Below are positions 13,601 through 27,800 of a stretch of DNA of 64,000 bases, one piece after another. Source of the stretch: Dactylorhiza incarnata (Eukaryota > Streptophyta > Magnoliopsida > Asparagales > Orchidaceae). The stretch spans positions 310,001-374,000 of the forward strand of contig JAWHQI010000527.1 of NCBI GenBank assembly GCA_033032865.1. The letters run 5' to 3'. The notes under the pieces are model-generated. The model was not told the origin of the DNA. It saw only the letters and a program-made list of their open reading frames with translations, and did no database searches. Numbering within the stretch: position 1 is the stretch's first letter; each line of letters starts with the position of its first letter. Both the position numbers and the translations under genes were made by a program.

Positions 13601-16600
13601 AGTGTTTATCTCACCCTTAAAAGCCAAATATTGTGTTTACTTCATTTCATGTGTGGCCGGCCTGCGAGCCGATGTTCGTATCCCACGTGTTGGTGTAAAC
13701 ATATGTAATAAAGAACTCTTGTTGTATTGTCATTCCTAGTGTTTATCTGACCCTGAAAAGCCAAATGTTGTGTTTACTTCTTTTCATGTGTGGCCGACCT
13801 AAGAGCCGATGTTCGTATCCCACGTGTTGGTGTAAACATATGTAATAAAGAACTCTTGGTGTATTGTCATTCCTAGTGTTTATCTGACCCTTAAAAGCCA
13901 AATGTTGAGTTTACTTCTTTTCATGTGTGGCCGGCCTGCGTGCCGATGTTTGTAACCCACGTGTTGGTGTAAACATATGTAATAAAGAACTCTTGTTGTA
14001 TTGTCATTCCTAGTGTTTATCTGACCCTTAAAAGCCAAATGTTGTGTTTACTTCTTTTCATGTGTGGCCGGCCTGCGAGCCGATGTTCGTAACACACGTG
14101 TTGGTGTAAACATATGTAATAAAGAACTCTTGTTGTATTGTCATTCCTAGTGTTTATCTGACCCTTAAAAGCCAAATGTTGTGTTTACTTCTTCTCATGT
14201 GTGGCCGGCCTGCGAGCCGATGTTCGTATCCCACGTGTTGGTGTAAACATATGTAATAAAGAACTCTTGTTGTATTGTCATTCCTAGTGTTTATCTGACC
14301 CTGAAAAGCCAAATGTAGTGTTTACTTCTTTTCATGTGTGGCCGGCCTGCGAGCCGATGTTCGTATCCCACGTGTTGGTGTAAACATATGTAATAAAGAA
14401 CTCTTGTTGTATTGTCATTCCTAGTGTTTATCTGACCCTTAAAAGCCAAATGTTGTGTTTACTTCTTTTCATGTGTGGCCGGCCTGCGAGCCGATGTTCG
14501 TATCCCACGTGTTGGTGTAAACATATGTAATAATGAACTCTTGTTGTATTGTCATTCCTAGTGTTTATCTTACCCTTAAAAGCCAAATATTGTGTTTACT
14601 TCATTTCATGTGTGGCCGGCCTGCGAGCCGATGTTCGTATCCCACGTGTTGGTGTAAACATATGTAATAAAGAACTCTTGTTGTATTATCATTCCTAGTG
14701 TTTATCTGACCCTGAAAAGCCAAATGTTGTGTTTACTTCTTTTCATGTGTGGCCGGCCTGCGAGCCGATGTTCGTATCCCACGTGTTGGTGTAAACATAT
14801 GTAATAAAGAACTCTTGGTGTATTGTCATTCCTAGTGTTTATCTGACCCTTAAAAGCCAAATGTTGTGTTTACTTCTTTTCATGTGTGGCCGGCCTGCGT
14901 GCCGATGTTTGTAACCCACGTGTTGGTGTAAACATATGTAATAAAAACTCTTGTTGTATTGTCATTCCTAGTGTTTATCTGACCCTTAAAAGCCAAATGT
15001 TGTGTTTACTTCTTCTCATGTGTGGCCGGCCTGCGAGCCGATGTTCGTAACACACGTGTTGGTGTAAACATATGTAATAAAGAACTCTTGTTGTATTGTC
15101 ATTCCTAGTGTTTATCTGACCCTTAAAAGCCAAATGTTGTGTTTACTTCTTCTCATGTGTGGCCGGCCTGCGAGCCGATGTTCGTATCCCACGTGTTGGT
15201 GTAAACATATGTAATAAAGAACTCTTGTTGTATTGTCATTCCTAGTGTTTATCTGACCCTTAAAAGCCAAATGTTGTGTTTACTTTTTTTCATGTGTGGC
15301 CGGCCTTCGAGCCGATGTTCGTAACCCACATGTTGGTGTAAACACATGTAATAAAGAACTCTTGGTGTATTGTCATTCCTAGTGTTTATCTGACCCTTAA
15401 AAGCCAAATGTTGTGTTTACTTCTTTTCATGTGTGGCCGGCCTGCGAGCCGATGTTCGTATCCCACGTGTTGGTGTAAACATATGTAATAAAGAAACTCT
15501 TGTTGTATTGTCATTCCTAGTGTTTATCTGACCCTTAAAAGCCAAATGTTTTGTTTACTTCTTTTCATGTGTGACTGACCTGCGAGCCGATGTTCGTATC
15601 CCACGTGTTGCTGTAAACATATGTATTAATGAACTCTTGTTGTATTGTCATTCCTAGTGTTTATCTTACCCTTAAAAGCCAAATGTTGTGTTTACTTCAT
15701 TTCATGTGTGGCCGGCCTGCGAGCCGATGTTCGTATCCCACGTGTTGGTGTAAACATATGTAATAAAGAACTCTTGTTGTATTGTCATTCCTAGTGTTTA
15801 TCTGACCCTTAAAAGCCAAATGTTGTGTTTACTTCTTCTCATGTGTGCCCGGCCTGCGAGCCGATGTTCGTATCCCACGTGTTGGTGTAAACATATGTAA
15901 TAAAGAACTCTTGTTGTATTGTCATTCCTAGTGTTTATCTTACCCTTAAAAGCCAAATGTTGTGTTTACTTCTTTTCATGTGTTGCCGGCCTGCGTGCCG
16001 ATGTTTGTAACCCACGTGTTGGTGTAAACATATGTAATAAAGAACTCTTGTTGTATTGTCATTCCTAGTGTTTATCTGACCCTTAAAAGCCAAATGTTGT
16101 GTTTACTTCTTTTCATGTGTGGCCGGCCTGCGAGCCGATGTTCGTAACACACGTGTTGGTGTAAACATATGTAATAAAGAACTCTTGTTGTATTGTCATT
16201 CCTAGTGTTTATCTGACCCTTAAAAGCCAAATGTTGTGTTTACTTCTTCTCATGTGTGCCCGGCCTGCGAGCCGATGTTCGTATCCCACGTGTTGGTGTA
16301 AACATATGTAATAAAGAACTCTTGTTGTATTGTCATTCCTAGTGTTTATCTGACCCTGAAAAGCCAAATGTTGTGTTTACTTCTTTTCATGTGTGGCCGA
16401 CCTACGAGCCGATGTTCGTATCCCACGTGTTGGTGTAAACATATGTAATAAAGAACTCTTGTTGTATTGTCATTCCTAGTGTTTATCTGACCCTTAAAAG
16501 CCAAATGTTGTGTTTACTTTTTTTCATGTGTGGCCGGCCTGCGAGCCGATGTTCGTATCCCACGTGTTGGTGTAAACATATGTAATAAAGAACTCTTGTT

Positions 16601-19600
16601 GTATTGTCATTCCTAGTGTTTATCTGACCCTGAAAAGCCAAATGTTGTGTTTACTTCTTTTCATGTGTGGCCGACCTACGAGCCGATGTTCGTATCCCAC
16701 GTGTTGGTGTAAACATATGTAATAAAGAACTCTTGGTGTATTGTCATTCCTAGTGTTTATCTGACCCTTAAAAGCCAAATGTTGAGTTTACTTCTTTTCA
16801 TGTGTGGCCGGCCTGCGTGCCGATGTTTGTAACCCACGTGTTGGTGTAAACATATGTAATAAAGAACTCTTGTTGTATTGTCATTCCTAGTGTTTATCTG
16901 ACCCTTAAAAGCCAAATGTTGTGTTTACTTCTTTTCATGTGTGGCCGGCCTGCGAGCCGATGTTCGTAACACACGTGTTGGTGTAAACATATGTAATAAA
17001 GAACTCTTGTTGTATTGTCATTCCTAGTGTTTATCTGACCCTTAAAAGCCAAATGTTGTGTTTACTTCTTCTCATGTGTGGCCGGCCTGCGAGCCGATGT
17101 TCGTATCCCACGTGTTGGTGTAAACATATGTAATAAAGAACTCTTGTTGTATTGTCATTCCTAGTGTTTATCTGACCCTGAAAAGCCAAATGTAGTGTTT
17201 ACTTCTTTTCATGTGTGGCCGGCCTGCGAGCCGATGTTCGTATCCCACGTGTTGGTGTAAACATATGTAATAAAGAACTCTTGTTGTATTGTCATTCCTA
17301 GTGTTTATCTGACCCTTAAAAGCCAAATGTTGTGTTTACTTCTTTTCATGTGTGGCCGGCCTGCGAGCCGATGTTCGTATCCCACGTGTTGGTGTAAACA
17401 TATGTAATAATGAACTCTTGTTGTATTGTCATTCCTAGTGTTTATCTTACCCTTAAAAGCCAAATATTGTGTTTACTTCATTTCATGTGTGGCCGGCCTG
17501 CGAGCCGATGTTCGTATCCCACGTGTTGGTGTAAACATATGTAATAAAGAACTCTTGTTGTATTGTCATTCCTAGTGTTTATCTGACCCTGAAAAGCCAA
17601 ATGTTGTGTTTACTTCTTTTCATGTGTGGCCGGCCTGCGAGCCGATGTTCGTATCCCACGTGTTGGTGTAAACATATGTAATAAAGAACTCTTGGTGTAT
17701 TGTCATTCCTAGTGTTTATCTGACCCTTAAAAGCCAAATGTTGTGTTTACTTCTTTTCATGTGTGGCCGGCCTGCGTGCCGATGTTTGTAACCCACGTGT
17801 TGGTGTAAACATATGTAATAAAAACTCTTGTTGTATTGTCATTCCTAGTGTTTATCTGACCCTTAAAAGCCAAATGTTGTGTTTACTTCTTCTCATGTGT
17901 GGCCGGCCTGCGAGCCGATGTTCGTAACACACGTGTTGGTGTAAACATATGTAATAAAGAACTCTTGTTGTATTGTCATTCCTAGTGTTTATCTGACCCT
18001 TAAAAGCCAAATGTTGTGTTTACTTCTTCTCATGTGTGGCCGGCCTGCGAGCCGATGTTCGTATCCCACGTGTTGGTGTAAACATATGTAATAAAGAACT
18101 CTTGTTGTATTGTCATTCCTAGTGTTTATCTGACCCTTAAAAGCCAAATGTTGTGTTTACTTTTTTTCATGTGTGGCCGGCCTTCGAGCCGATGTTCGTA
18201 ACCCACATGTTGGTGTAAACACATGTAATAAAGAACTCTTGGTGTATTGTCATTCCTAGTGTTTATCTGACCCTTAAAAGCCAAATGTTGTGTTTACTTC
18301 TTTTCATGTGTGGCCGGCCTGCGAGCCGATGTTCGTATCCCACGTGTTGGTGTAAACATATGTAATAAAGAACTCTTGTTGTATTGTCATTCCTAGTGTT
18401 TATCTGACCCTTAAAAGCCAAATGTTTTGTTTACTTCTTTTCATGTGTGACTGACCTGCGAGCCGATGTTCGTATCCCACGTGTTGCTGTAAACATATGT
18501 ATTAATGAACTCTTGTTGTATTGTCATTCCTAGTGTTTATCTTACCCTTAAAAGCCAAATGTTGTGTTTACTTCATTTCATGTGTGGCCGGCCTGCGAGC
18601 CGATGTTCGTATCCCACGTGTTGGTGTAAACATATGTAATAAAGAACTCTTGTTGTATTGTCATTCCTAGTGTTTATCTGACCCTTAAAAGCCAAATGTT
18701 GTGTTTACTTCTTCTCATGTGTGCCCGGCCTGCGAGCCGATGTTCGTATCCCACGTGTTGGTGTAAACATATGTAATAAAGAACTCTTGTTGTATTGTCA
18801 TTCCTAGTGTTTATCTGACCCTTAAAAGCCAAATGTTGTGTTTACTTCTTTTCATGTGTTGCCGGCCTGCGTGCCGATGTTTGTAACCCACGTGTTGGTG
18901 TAAACATATGTAATAAAGAACTCTTGTTGTATTGTCATTCCTAGTGTTTATCTGACCCTTAAAAGCCAAATGTTGTGTTTACTTCTTTTCATGTGTGGCC
19001 GGCCTGCGAGCCGATGTTCGTAACACACGTGTTGGTGTAAACATATGTAATAAAGAACTCTTGTTGTATTGTCATTCCTAGTGTTTATCTGACCCTTAAA
19101 AGCCAAATGTTGTGTTTACTTCTTCTCATGTGTGGCCGGCCTGCGAGCCGATGTTCGTATCCCACGTGTTGGTGTAAACATATGTAATAAAGAACTCTTG
19201 TTGTATTGTCATTCCTAGTGTTTATCTGACCCTTAAAAGCCAAATGTTGTGTTTACTTTTTTTCATGTGTGGCCGGCCTTCGAGCCGATGTTCGTAACCC
19301 ACATGTTGGTGTAAACACATGTAATAAAGAACTCTTGGTGTATTGTCATTCCTAGTGTTTATCTGACCCTTAAAAGCCAAATGTTGTGTTTACTTCTTTT
19401 CATGTGTGGCCGGCCTGCGAGCCGATGTTCGTATCCCACGTGTTGGTGTAAACATATGTAATAAAGAACTCTTGTTGTATTGTCATTCCTAGTGTTTATC
19501 TGACCCTTAAAAGCCAAATGTTGTGTTTACTTCTTTTCATGTGTGGCCGGCCTGCGAGCCGATGTTCGTATCCCACGTGTTGGTGTAAACATATGTAATA

Positions 19601-20319
19601 ATGAACTCTTGTTGTATTGTCATTCCTAGTGTTTATCTTACCCTTAAAAGCCAAATATTGTGTTTACTTCATTTCATGTGTGGCCGGCCTGCGAGCCGAT
19701 GTTCGTATCCCACGTGTTGGTGTAAACATATGTAATAAAGAACTCTTGTTGTATTGTCATTCCTAGTGTTTATCTGACCCTGAAAAGCCAAATGTTGTGT
19801 TTACTTCTTTTCATGTGTGGCCGACCTGCGAGCCGATGTTCGTATCCCACGTGTTGGTGTAAACATATGTAATAAAGAACTCTTGGTGTATTGTCATTCC
19901 TAGTGTTTATCTGACCCTTAAAAGCCAAATGTTGAGTTTACTTCTTTTCATGTGTGGCCGGCCTGCGTGCCGATGTTTGTAACCCACGTGTTGGTGTAAA
20001 CATATGTAATAAAGAACTCTTGTTGTATTGTCATTCCTAGTGTTTATCTGACCCTTAAAAGCCAAATGTTGTGTTTACTTCTTTTCATGTGTGGCCGGCC
20101 TGCGAGCCGATGTTCGTAACACACGTGTTGGTGTAAACATATGTAATAAAGAACTCTTGTTGTATTGTCATTCCTAGTGTTTATCTGACCCTTAAAAGCC
20201 AAATGTTGTGTTTACTTCTTCTCATGTGTGGCCGGCCTGCGAGCCGATGTTCGTATCCCACGTGTTGGTGTAAACATATGTAATAAAGAACTCTTGTTGT
20301 ATTGTCATTACTAGTGTTT

Positions 20320-23300
20320 ATCTGACCCTTAAAAGCCAAATGTTGTGTTTACTTCTTTTCATGTGTGGCCGGCCTGCGCGCCGATGTTCGTAACCCACGT
20401 GTTGGTGTAAACATATGTAATAAAGAACTCTTGTTGTATTGTCATTCCTAGTGTTTATCTGACCCTTAAAAGCCAAATGTTGTCTTTACTTCTTTTCATG
20501 TGTGGCCGGCATGCGTGCCGATGTTCGTAACACACGTGTTGTTGTAAACATATGTAATAAAGAACTCTTGGTGTATTGTCATTCCTAGTGTTTATCTGAC
20601 CCTTAAAAGCCAAATGTTGTCTTTACTTCTTTTCATGTGTGGCCGACCTGCGTGCCGATGTTCGTAACACACGTGTTGTTGTAAACATATGTAATAAAGA
20701 ACTCTTGGTGTATTGTCATTCCTAGTGTTTATCTGACCCTTAAAAGCCAAATGTTGTGTTTACTTCTTTTCATGTGTGACCGGCCTGCGAGCCGATGTTC
20801 GTATCCCACGTGTTGGTGTAAACATATGTAATAATGAACTCTTGTTGTATTGTCATTACTAGTGTTTATCTTACCCTTAAAAGCCAAATGTTGTGTTTAC
20901 TTCATTTCATGTGTGGCCGGCCTGCGAGCCGATGTTCGTATCCCACGTGTTGGTGTAAACATATGTAATAAAGAACTCTTGTTGTATTTTCATTCCTAGT
21001 GTTTATCTGACCCTTAAAAGCCAAATGTTGTGTTTACTTCTTTTCATGTGTGGCCGGCCTGCGAGCCGATGTTCGTATCCCACGTGTTGGTGTAAACATA
21101 TGTAATTATGAACTCTTGTTGTATTGTCATTCCTAGTGTTTATCTTACCCTTAAAAGCCAAATATTGTGTTTACTTCATTTCATGTGTGGCCGGCCTGCG
21201 AGCCGATGTTCGTATCCCACGTGTTGGTGTAAACATATGTAATAATGAACTCTTGTTGTATTGTCATTCCTAGTGTTTATCTGACCCTGAAAAGCCAAAT
21301 GTTGTGTTTACTTCATTTCATGTGTGGCCGGCCTGCGAGCCGATGTTCGTATCCCACGTGTTGGTGTAAACATATGTAATAAAGAACTCTTGTTGTATTG
21401 TCATTCCTAGTGTTTATCTGACCCTTAAAAGCCAAATATTGTGTTTACTTCATTTCATGTGTGGCCGGCCTGCGAGCCGATGTTCGTATCCCACGTGTTG
21501 GTGTAAACATATGTAATAAAGAACTCTTGTTGTATTGTCATTCCTAGTGTTTATCTTACCCTTAAAAGCCAAATATTGTGTTTACTTCATTTCATGTGTG
21601 GCCGGCCTGCGAGCCGATGTTCGTATCCCACGTGTTGGTGTAAACATATGTAATAAAGAACTCTTGTTGTATTGTCATTTCTAGTGTTTATCTGACCCTG
21701 AAAAGCCAAATGTTGTGTTTACTTCTTTTCATGTGTGGCCGGCCTGCGAGCCGATGTTCGTATCCCACGTGTTGGTGTAACCATATGTAATAAAGAACTC
21801 TTGTTGTATTGTCATTCCTAGTGTTTATCTGTCACTTAAAAGCCAAATGTTGTGTTTACTTCTTTTCATGTGTGGCCGGCCTGCGAGCCGATGTTTGTAA
21901 CCTACGTGTTGATGTAAACATATGTAATAAAGAACTCTTGTTGTATTGTCATTCCTAGTGTTTATCTGACCCTTAAAAGCCAAATGTTGTGTTTACTTCT
22001 TTTCATGTGTGGCCGGCCTGCGAGCCGATGTTCGTAACACACGTGTTGGTGTAAACATATGTAATAAAGAACTCTTGTTGTATTGTCATTCCTAGTGTTA
22101 TCTGACCCTTAAAAGCCAAATGTTGTGTTTACTTCTTCTCATGTGTGGCCGGCCTGCGAGCCGATGTTCGTATCCCACGTGTTAGTGTAAACATATGTAA
22201 TAAAGAACTCTTGTTGTATTGTCATTCCTAGTGTTTATCTGACCCTTAAAAGCCAAATGTTGTGTTTACTTCTTTTCATGTGTGGCCGGCCTGCGAGCCG
22301 ATGTTCGTAACCCACATGTTGGTGTAAACACATGTAATAAAGAACTCTTGGTGTATTGTCATTCCTAGTGTTTATCTGACCCTTAAAAGCCAAAGCTTGT
22401 GTTTACTTCTTTTCATGTGTGGCCGGCCTGCGAGCCGATGTTCGTATCCCACGTGTTGGTGTAAACATATGTAATAAAGAACTCTTGTTGTATTGTCATT
22501 CCTAGTGTTTATCTGACCCTTAAAAGCCAAATGTTTTGTTTACTTCTTTTCATGTGTGGCCGGCCTGCGAGCCGATGTTCGTATCCCACGTGTTGGTGTA
22601 AACATATGTAATAAAGAACTCTTGTTGTATTGTCATTCCTAGTGTTTATCTGACCCTTAAAAGCCAAATGTTGTGTTTACTTCTTTTCATGTGTGGCCGG
22701 CCTGCGAACCGATATTCGTAACCCACGTGTTGGTGTAAACATATGTAATAAAGAACTCTTGTTGTATTGTCATTCCTAGTGTTTATCTGACCCTTAAAAG
22801 CCAAATGTTGTGTTTACTTCTTTTCATGTGTGGCCGGCCTGCGAGCCGATGTTCGTAACCCACATGTTGGTGTAAACATATGTAATAAAGAACTCTTGTT
22901 GTATTGTCATTCCTAGTGTTTATCTGACCCTTAAAAGCCAAATGTTGTGTTTACTTCTTTTCATGTGTGGCCGACCTGCGAGCCGATGTTCGTAACCCAC
23001 ATGTTGGTGTAAACATATGTAATAAAGAACTCTTGGTGTATTGTCATTCCTAGTGTTTATCTGACCCTTAAAAGCCAAATGTTGTGTTTACTTCTTTTCA
23101 TGTGTGGCCGGCCTGCGAGCCGATGTTCGTATCCCACGTGTTGGTGTAAACATATGTAATAATGAACTCTTGTTGTATTGTCATTCCTATTGTTTATCTG
23201 ACCCTTAAAAGCCAAATATTGTGTTTACTTCTTTTCATGTGTGGCCGGCTTGCGTGCCGATGTTCGTAACAAACGTGTTGTTGTAAACATATGTAATAAA

Positions 23301-24810
23301 GAACTCTTGTTGTATTGTCATTCCTAGTGTTTATCTGACCCTTAAAAGCCAAATGTTGTGTTTACTTCTTTTCATGTGTGGCCGGCCTGCGAGCCGATGT
23401 TCGTAACCCACGTGTTGGTGTAAACATATGTAATAAAGAACTCTTGTTGTATTGTCATTCCTAGTGTTTATCTGACCCTTAAAAGCCAAATGTTGTGTTT
23501 ACTTCTTTTCATGTGTGGCCGGCCTGCGCGCCGATGTTCGTAACCCACGTGTTGGTGTAAACATATGTAATAAAGAACTCTTGTTGTATTGTCATTCCTA
23601 GTGTTTATCTGACCCTTAAAAGCCAAATGTTGTCTTTACTTCTTTTCATGTGTGGCCGGCATGCGTGCCGATGTTCGTAACACACGTGTTGTTGTAAACA
23701 TATGTAATAAAGAACTCTTGGTGTATTGTCATTCCTAGTGTTTATCTGACCCTTAAAAGCCAAATGTTGTCTTTACTTCTTTTCATGTGTGGCCGACCTG
23801 CGTGCCGATGTTCGTAACACACGTGTTGTTGTAAACATATGTAATAAAGAACTCTTGGTGTATTGTCATTCCTAGTGTTTATCTGACCCTTAAAAGCCAA
23901 ATGTTGTGTTTACTTCTTTTCATGTGTGACCGGCCTGCGAGCCGATGTTCGTATCCCACGTGTTGGTGTAAACATATGTAATAATGAACTCTTGTTGTAT
24001 TGTCATTACTAGTGTTTATCTTACCCTTAAAAGCCAAATGTTGTGTTTACTTCATTTCATGTGTGGCCGGCCTGCGAGCCGATGTTCGTATCCCACGTGT
24101 TGGTGTAAACATATGTAATAAAGAACTCTTGTTGTATTTTCATTCCTAGTGTTTATCTGACCCTTAAAAGCCAAATGTTGTGTTTACTTCTTTTCATGTG
24201 TGGCCGGCCTGCGAGCCGATGTTCGTATCCCACGTGTTGGTGTAAACATATGTAATTATGAACTCTTGTTGTATTGTCATTCCTAGTGTTTATCTTACCC
24301 TTAAAAGCCAAATATTGTGTTTACTTCATTTCATGTGTGGCCGGCCTGCGAGCCGATGTTCGTATCCCACGTGTTGGTGTAAACATATGTAATAATGAAC
24401 TCTTGTTGTATTGTCATTCCTAGTGTTTATCTGACCCTGAAAAGCCAAATGTTGTGTTTACTTCATTTCATGTGTGGCCGGCCTGCGAGCCGATGTTCGT
24501 ATCCCACGTGTTGGTGTAAACATATGTAATAAAGAACTCTTGTTGTATTGTCATTCCTAGTGTTTATCTGACCCTTAAAAGCCAAATATTGTGTTTACTT
24601 CATTTCATGTGTGGCCGGCCTGCGAGCCGATGTTCGTATCCCACGTGTTGGTGTAAACATATGTAATAAAGAACTCTTGTTGTATTGTCATTCCTAGTGT
24701 TTATCTTACCCTTAAAAGCCAAATATTGTGTTTACTTCATTTCATGTGTGGCCGGCCTGCGAGCCGATGTTCGTATCCCACGTGTTGGTGTAAACATATG
24801 TAATAATGAA
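20320..24810. repeat. Higher-order repeat: 23-monomer offset duplication
   Basis: A block of at least 1.3 kb beginning near 20320 recurs near 23470, offset 3150 bp (23 monomers minus one base). Shared private variants are TGTCTTTACT at 20481 and 23631, GGCCTGCGCG at 20371 and 23521, and TGTAATTATG at 21101 and 24251. Confidence 0.85.
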
Positions 24811-27800
24811 CTCTTGTTGTATTGTCATTCCTAGTGTTTATCTGACCCTGAAAAGCCAAATGTTGTGTTTACTTCATTTCATGTGTGGCCGGCCTGCGAG
24901 CCGATGTTCGTATCCCACGTGTTGGTGTAAACATATGTAATAAAGAACTCTTGTTGTATTGTCATTCCTAGTGTTTATCTTACCCTTAAAAGCCAAATAT
25001 TGTGTTTACTTCATTTCATGTGTGGCCGGCCTGCGAGCCGATGTTCGTATCCCACGTGTTGGTGTAAACATATGTAATAAAGAACTCTTGTTGTATTGTC
25101 ATTCCTAGTGTTTATCTGACCCTTAAAAGCCAAATGTTGTGTTTACTTCTTTTCATGTGTGGCCGGCCTGCGAGCCGATGTTCGTATCCCACGTGTTGGT
25201 GTAAACATATGTAATAAAGAACTCTTGTTGTATTGTCATTCCTAGTGTTTATCTTACCCTTAAAAGCCAAATATTGTGTTTACTTCATTTCATGTGTGGC
25301 CGGCCTGCGAGCCGATGTTCGTATCCCACGTGTTGGTGTAAACATATGTAATAATGAACTCTTGTTGTATTGTCATTCCTAGTGTTTATCTGACCCTGAA
25401 AAGCCAAATGTTGTGTTTACTTCATTTCATGTGTGGCCGGCCTGCGGGCCGATGTTCGTATCCCACGTGTTGGTGTAAACATATGTAATAAAGAACTCTT
25501 GTTGTATTGTCATTCCTAGTGTTTATCTTACCCTTAAAAGCCAAATATTGTGTTTACTTCATTTCATGTGTGGCCGGCCTGCGAGCCGATGTTCGTATCC
25601 CACGTGTTGGTGTAAACATATGTAATAAAGAACTCTTTTTGTATTTTCATTCCTAGTGTTTATCTGACCCTTAAAAGCCAAATGTTGTGTTTACTTCTTT
25701 TCATGTGTGGCCGGCCTGCGAGCCGATGTTCGTATCCCACGTGTTGGTGTAAACATATGTAATTATGAACTCTTGTTGTATTGTCATTCCTAGTGTTTAT
25801 CTTACCCTTAAAAGCCAAATATTGTGTTTACTTCATTTCATGTGTGGCCGGCCTGCGAGCCGATGTTCGTATCCCACGTGTTGGTGTAAACATATGTAAT
25901 AAAGAACTCTTGTTGTATTGTCATTCCTAGTGTTTATCTGACCCTTAAAAGCCAAATATTGTGTTTACTTCATTTCATGTGTGGCCGGCCTGTGAGCCGA
26001 TGTTCGTATCCCACGTGTTGGTGTAAACATATGTAATAAAGAACTCTTGTTGTATTGTCATTCCTAGTGTTTATCTTACCCTTAAAAGCCAAATATTGTG
26101 TTTACTTCATTTCATGTGTGGCCGGCCTGCGAGCCGATGTTCGTATCCCACGTGTTGGTGTAAACATATGTAATAATGAACTCTTGTTGTATTGTCATTC
26201 CTAGTGTTTATCTGACCCTGAAAAGCCAAATGTTGTGTTTACTTCATTTCATGTGTGGCCGGCCTGCGAGCCGATGTTCGTATCCCACGTGTTGGTGTAA
26301 ACATATGTAATAAAGAACTCTTGTTGTATTGTCATTCCTAGTGTTTATCTTACCCTTAAAAGCCAAATATTGTGTTTACTTCATTTCATGTGTGGCCGGC
26401 CTGCGAGCCGATGTTCGTATCCCACGTGTTGGTGTAAACATATGTAATTATGAACTCTTGTTGTATTGTCATTCCTAGTGTTTATCTTACCCTTAAAAGC
26501 CAAATATTGTGTTTACTTCATTTCATGTGTGGCCGGCCTGCGAGCCGATGTTCGTATCCCACGTGTTGGTGTAAACATATGTAATAATGAACTCTTGTTG
26601 TATTGTCATTCCTAGTGTTTATCTGACCCTGAAAAGCCAAATGTTGTGTTTACTTCATTTCATGTGTGGCCGGCCTGCGAGCCGATGTTCGTATCCCACG
26701 TGTTGGTGTAAACATATGTAATAAAGAACTCTTGTTGTATTGTCATTCCTAGTGTTTATCTTACCCTTAAAAGCCAAATATTGTGTTTACTTCATTTCAT
26801 GTGTGGCCGGCCTGCGAGCCGATGTTCGTATCCCACGTGTTGGTGTAAACATATGTAATAAAGAACTCTTGTTGTATTGTCATTCCTAGTGTTTATCTGA
26901 CCCTTAAAAGCCAAATGTTGTGTTTACTTCTTTTCATGTGTGGCCGGCCTGCGACCCGATGTTCGTATCCCACGTGTTGGTGTAAACATATGTAATAAAG
27001 AACTCTTGTTGTATTGTCATTCCTAGTGTTTATCTGACCCTTAAAAGCCAAATATTGTGTTTACTTCATTTCATGTGTGGCCGGCCTGTGAGCCGATTAT
27101 CGTATCCCACGTGTTGGTGTAAACATATGTAATAAAGAACTCTTGTTGTATTGTCATTCCTAGTGTTTATCTGACCCTGAAAAGCCAAATGTTGTGTTTA
27201 CTTCATTTCATGTGTGGCCGGCCTGCGAGCCGATGTTCGTATCCCACGTGTTGGTGTAAACATATGTAATAAAGAACTCTTGTTGTATTGTCATTCCTAG
27301 TGTTTATCTTACCCTTAAAAGCCAAATATTGTGTTTACTTCATTTCATGTGTGGCCGGCCTGCGAGCCGATGTTCGTATCCCACGTGTTGGTGTAAATAT
27401 ATGTAATAATGAACTCTTGTTGTATTGTCATTCCTAGTGTTTATCTGACCCTGAAAAGCCAAATGTTGTGTTTACTTCATTTCATGTGTGGCCGGCCTGC
27501 GAGCCGATGTTCGTATCCCACGTGTTGGTGTAAACATATGTAATAATGAACTCTTGTTGTATTGTCATTCCTAGTGTTTATTTGACCCTGAAAAGCCAAA
27601 TGTTGTGTTTACTTCATTTCATGTGTGGCCGGCCTGCGAGCCGATGTTCGTATCCCACGTGTTGGTGTAAACATATGTAATAAAGAACTCTTGTTGTATT
27701 GTCATTCCTAGTGTTTATCTGACCCTTAAAAGCCAAATGTTGTGTTTACTTCTTTTCATGTGTGGCTGACCTGCGAGCCGATGTTCGTATCCCACGTGTT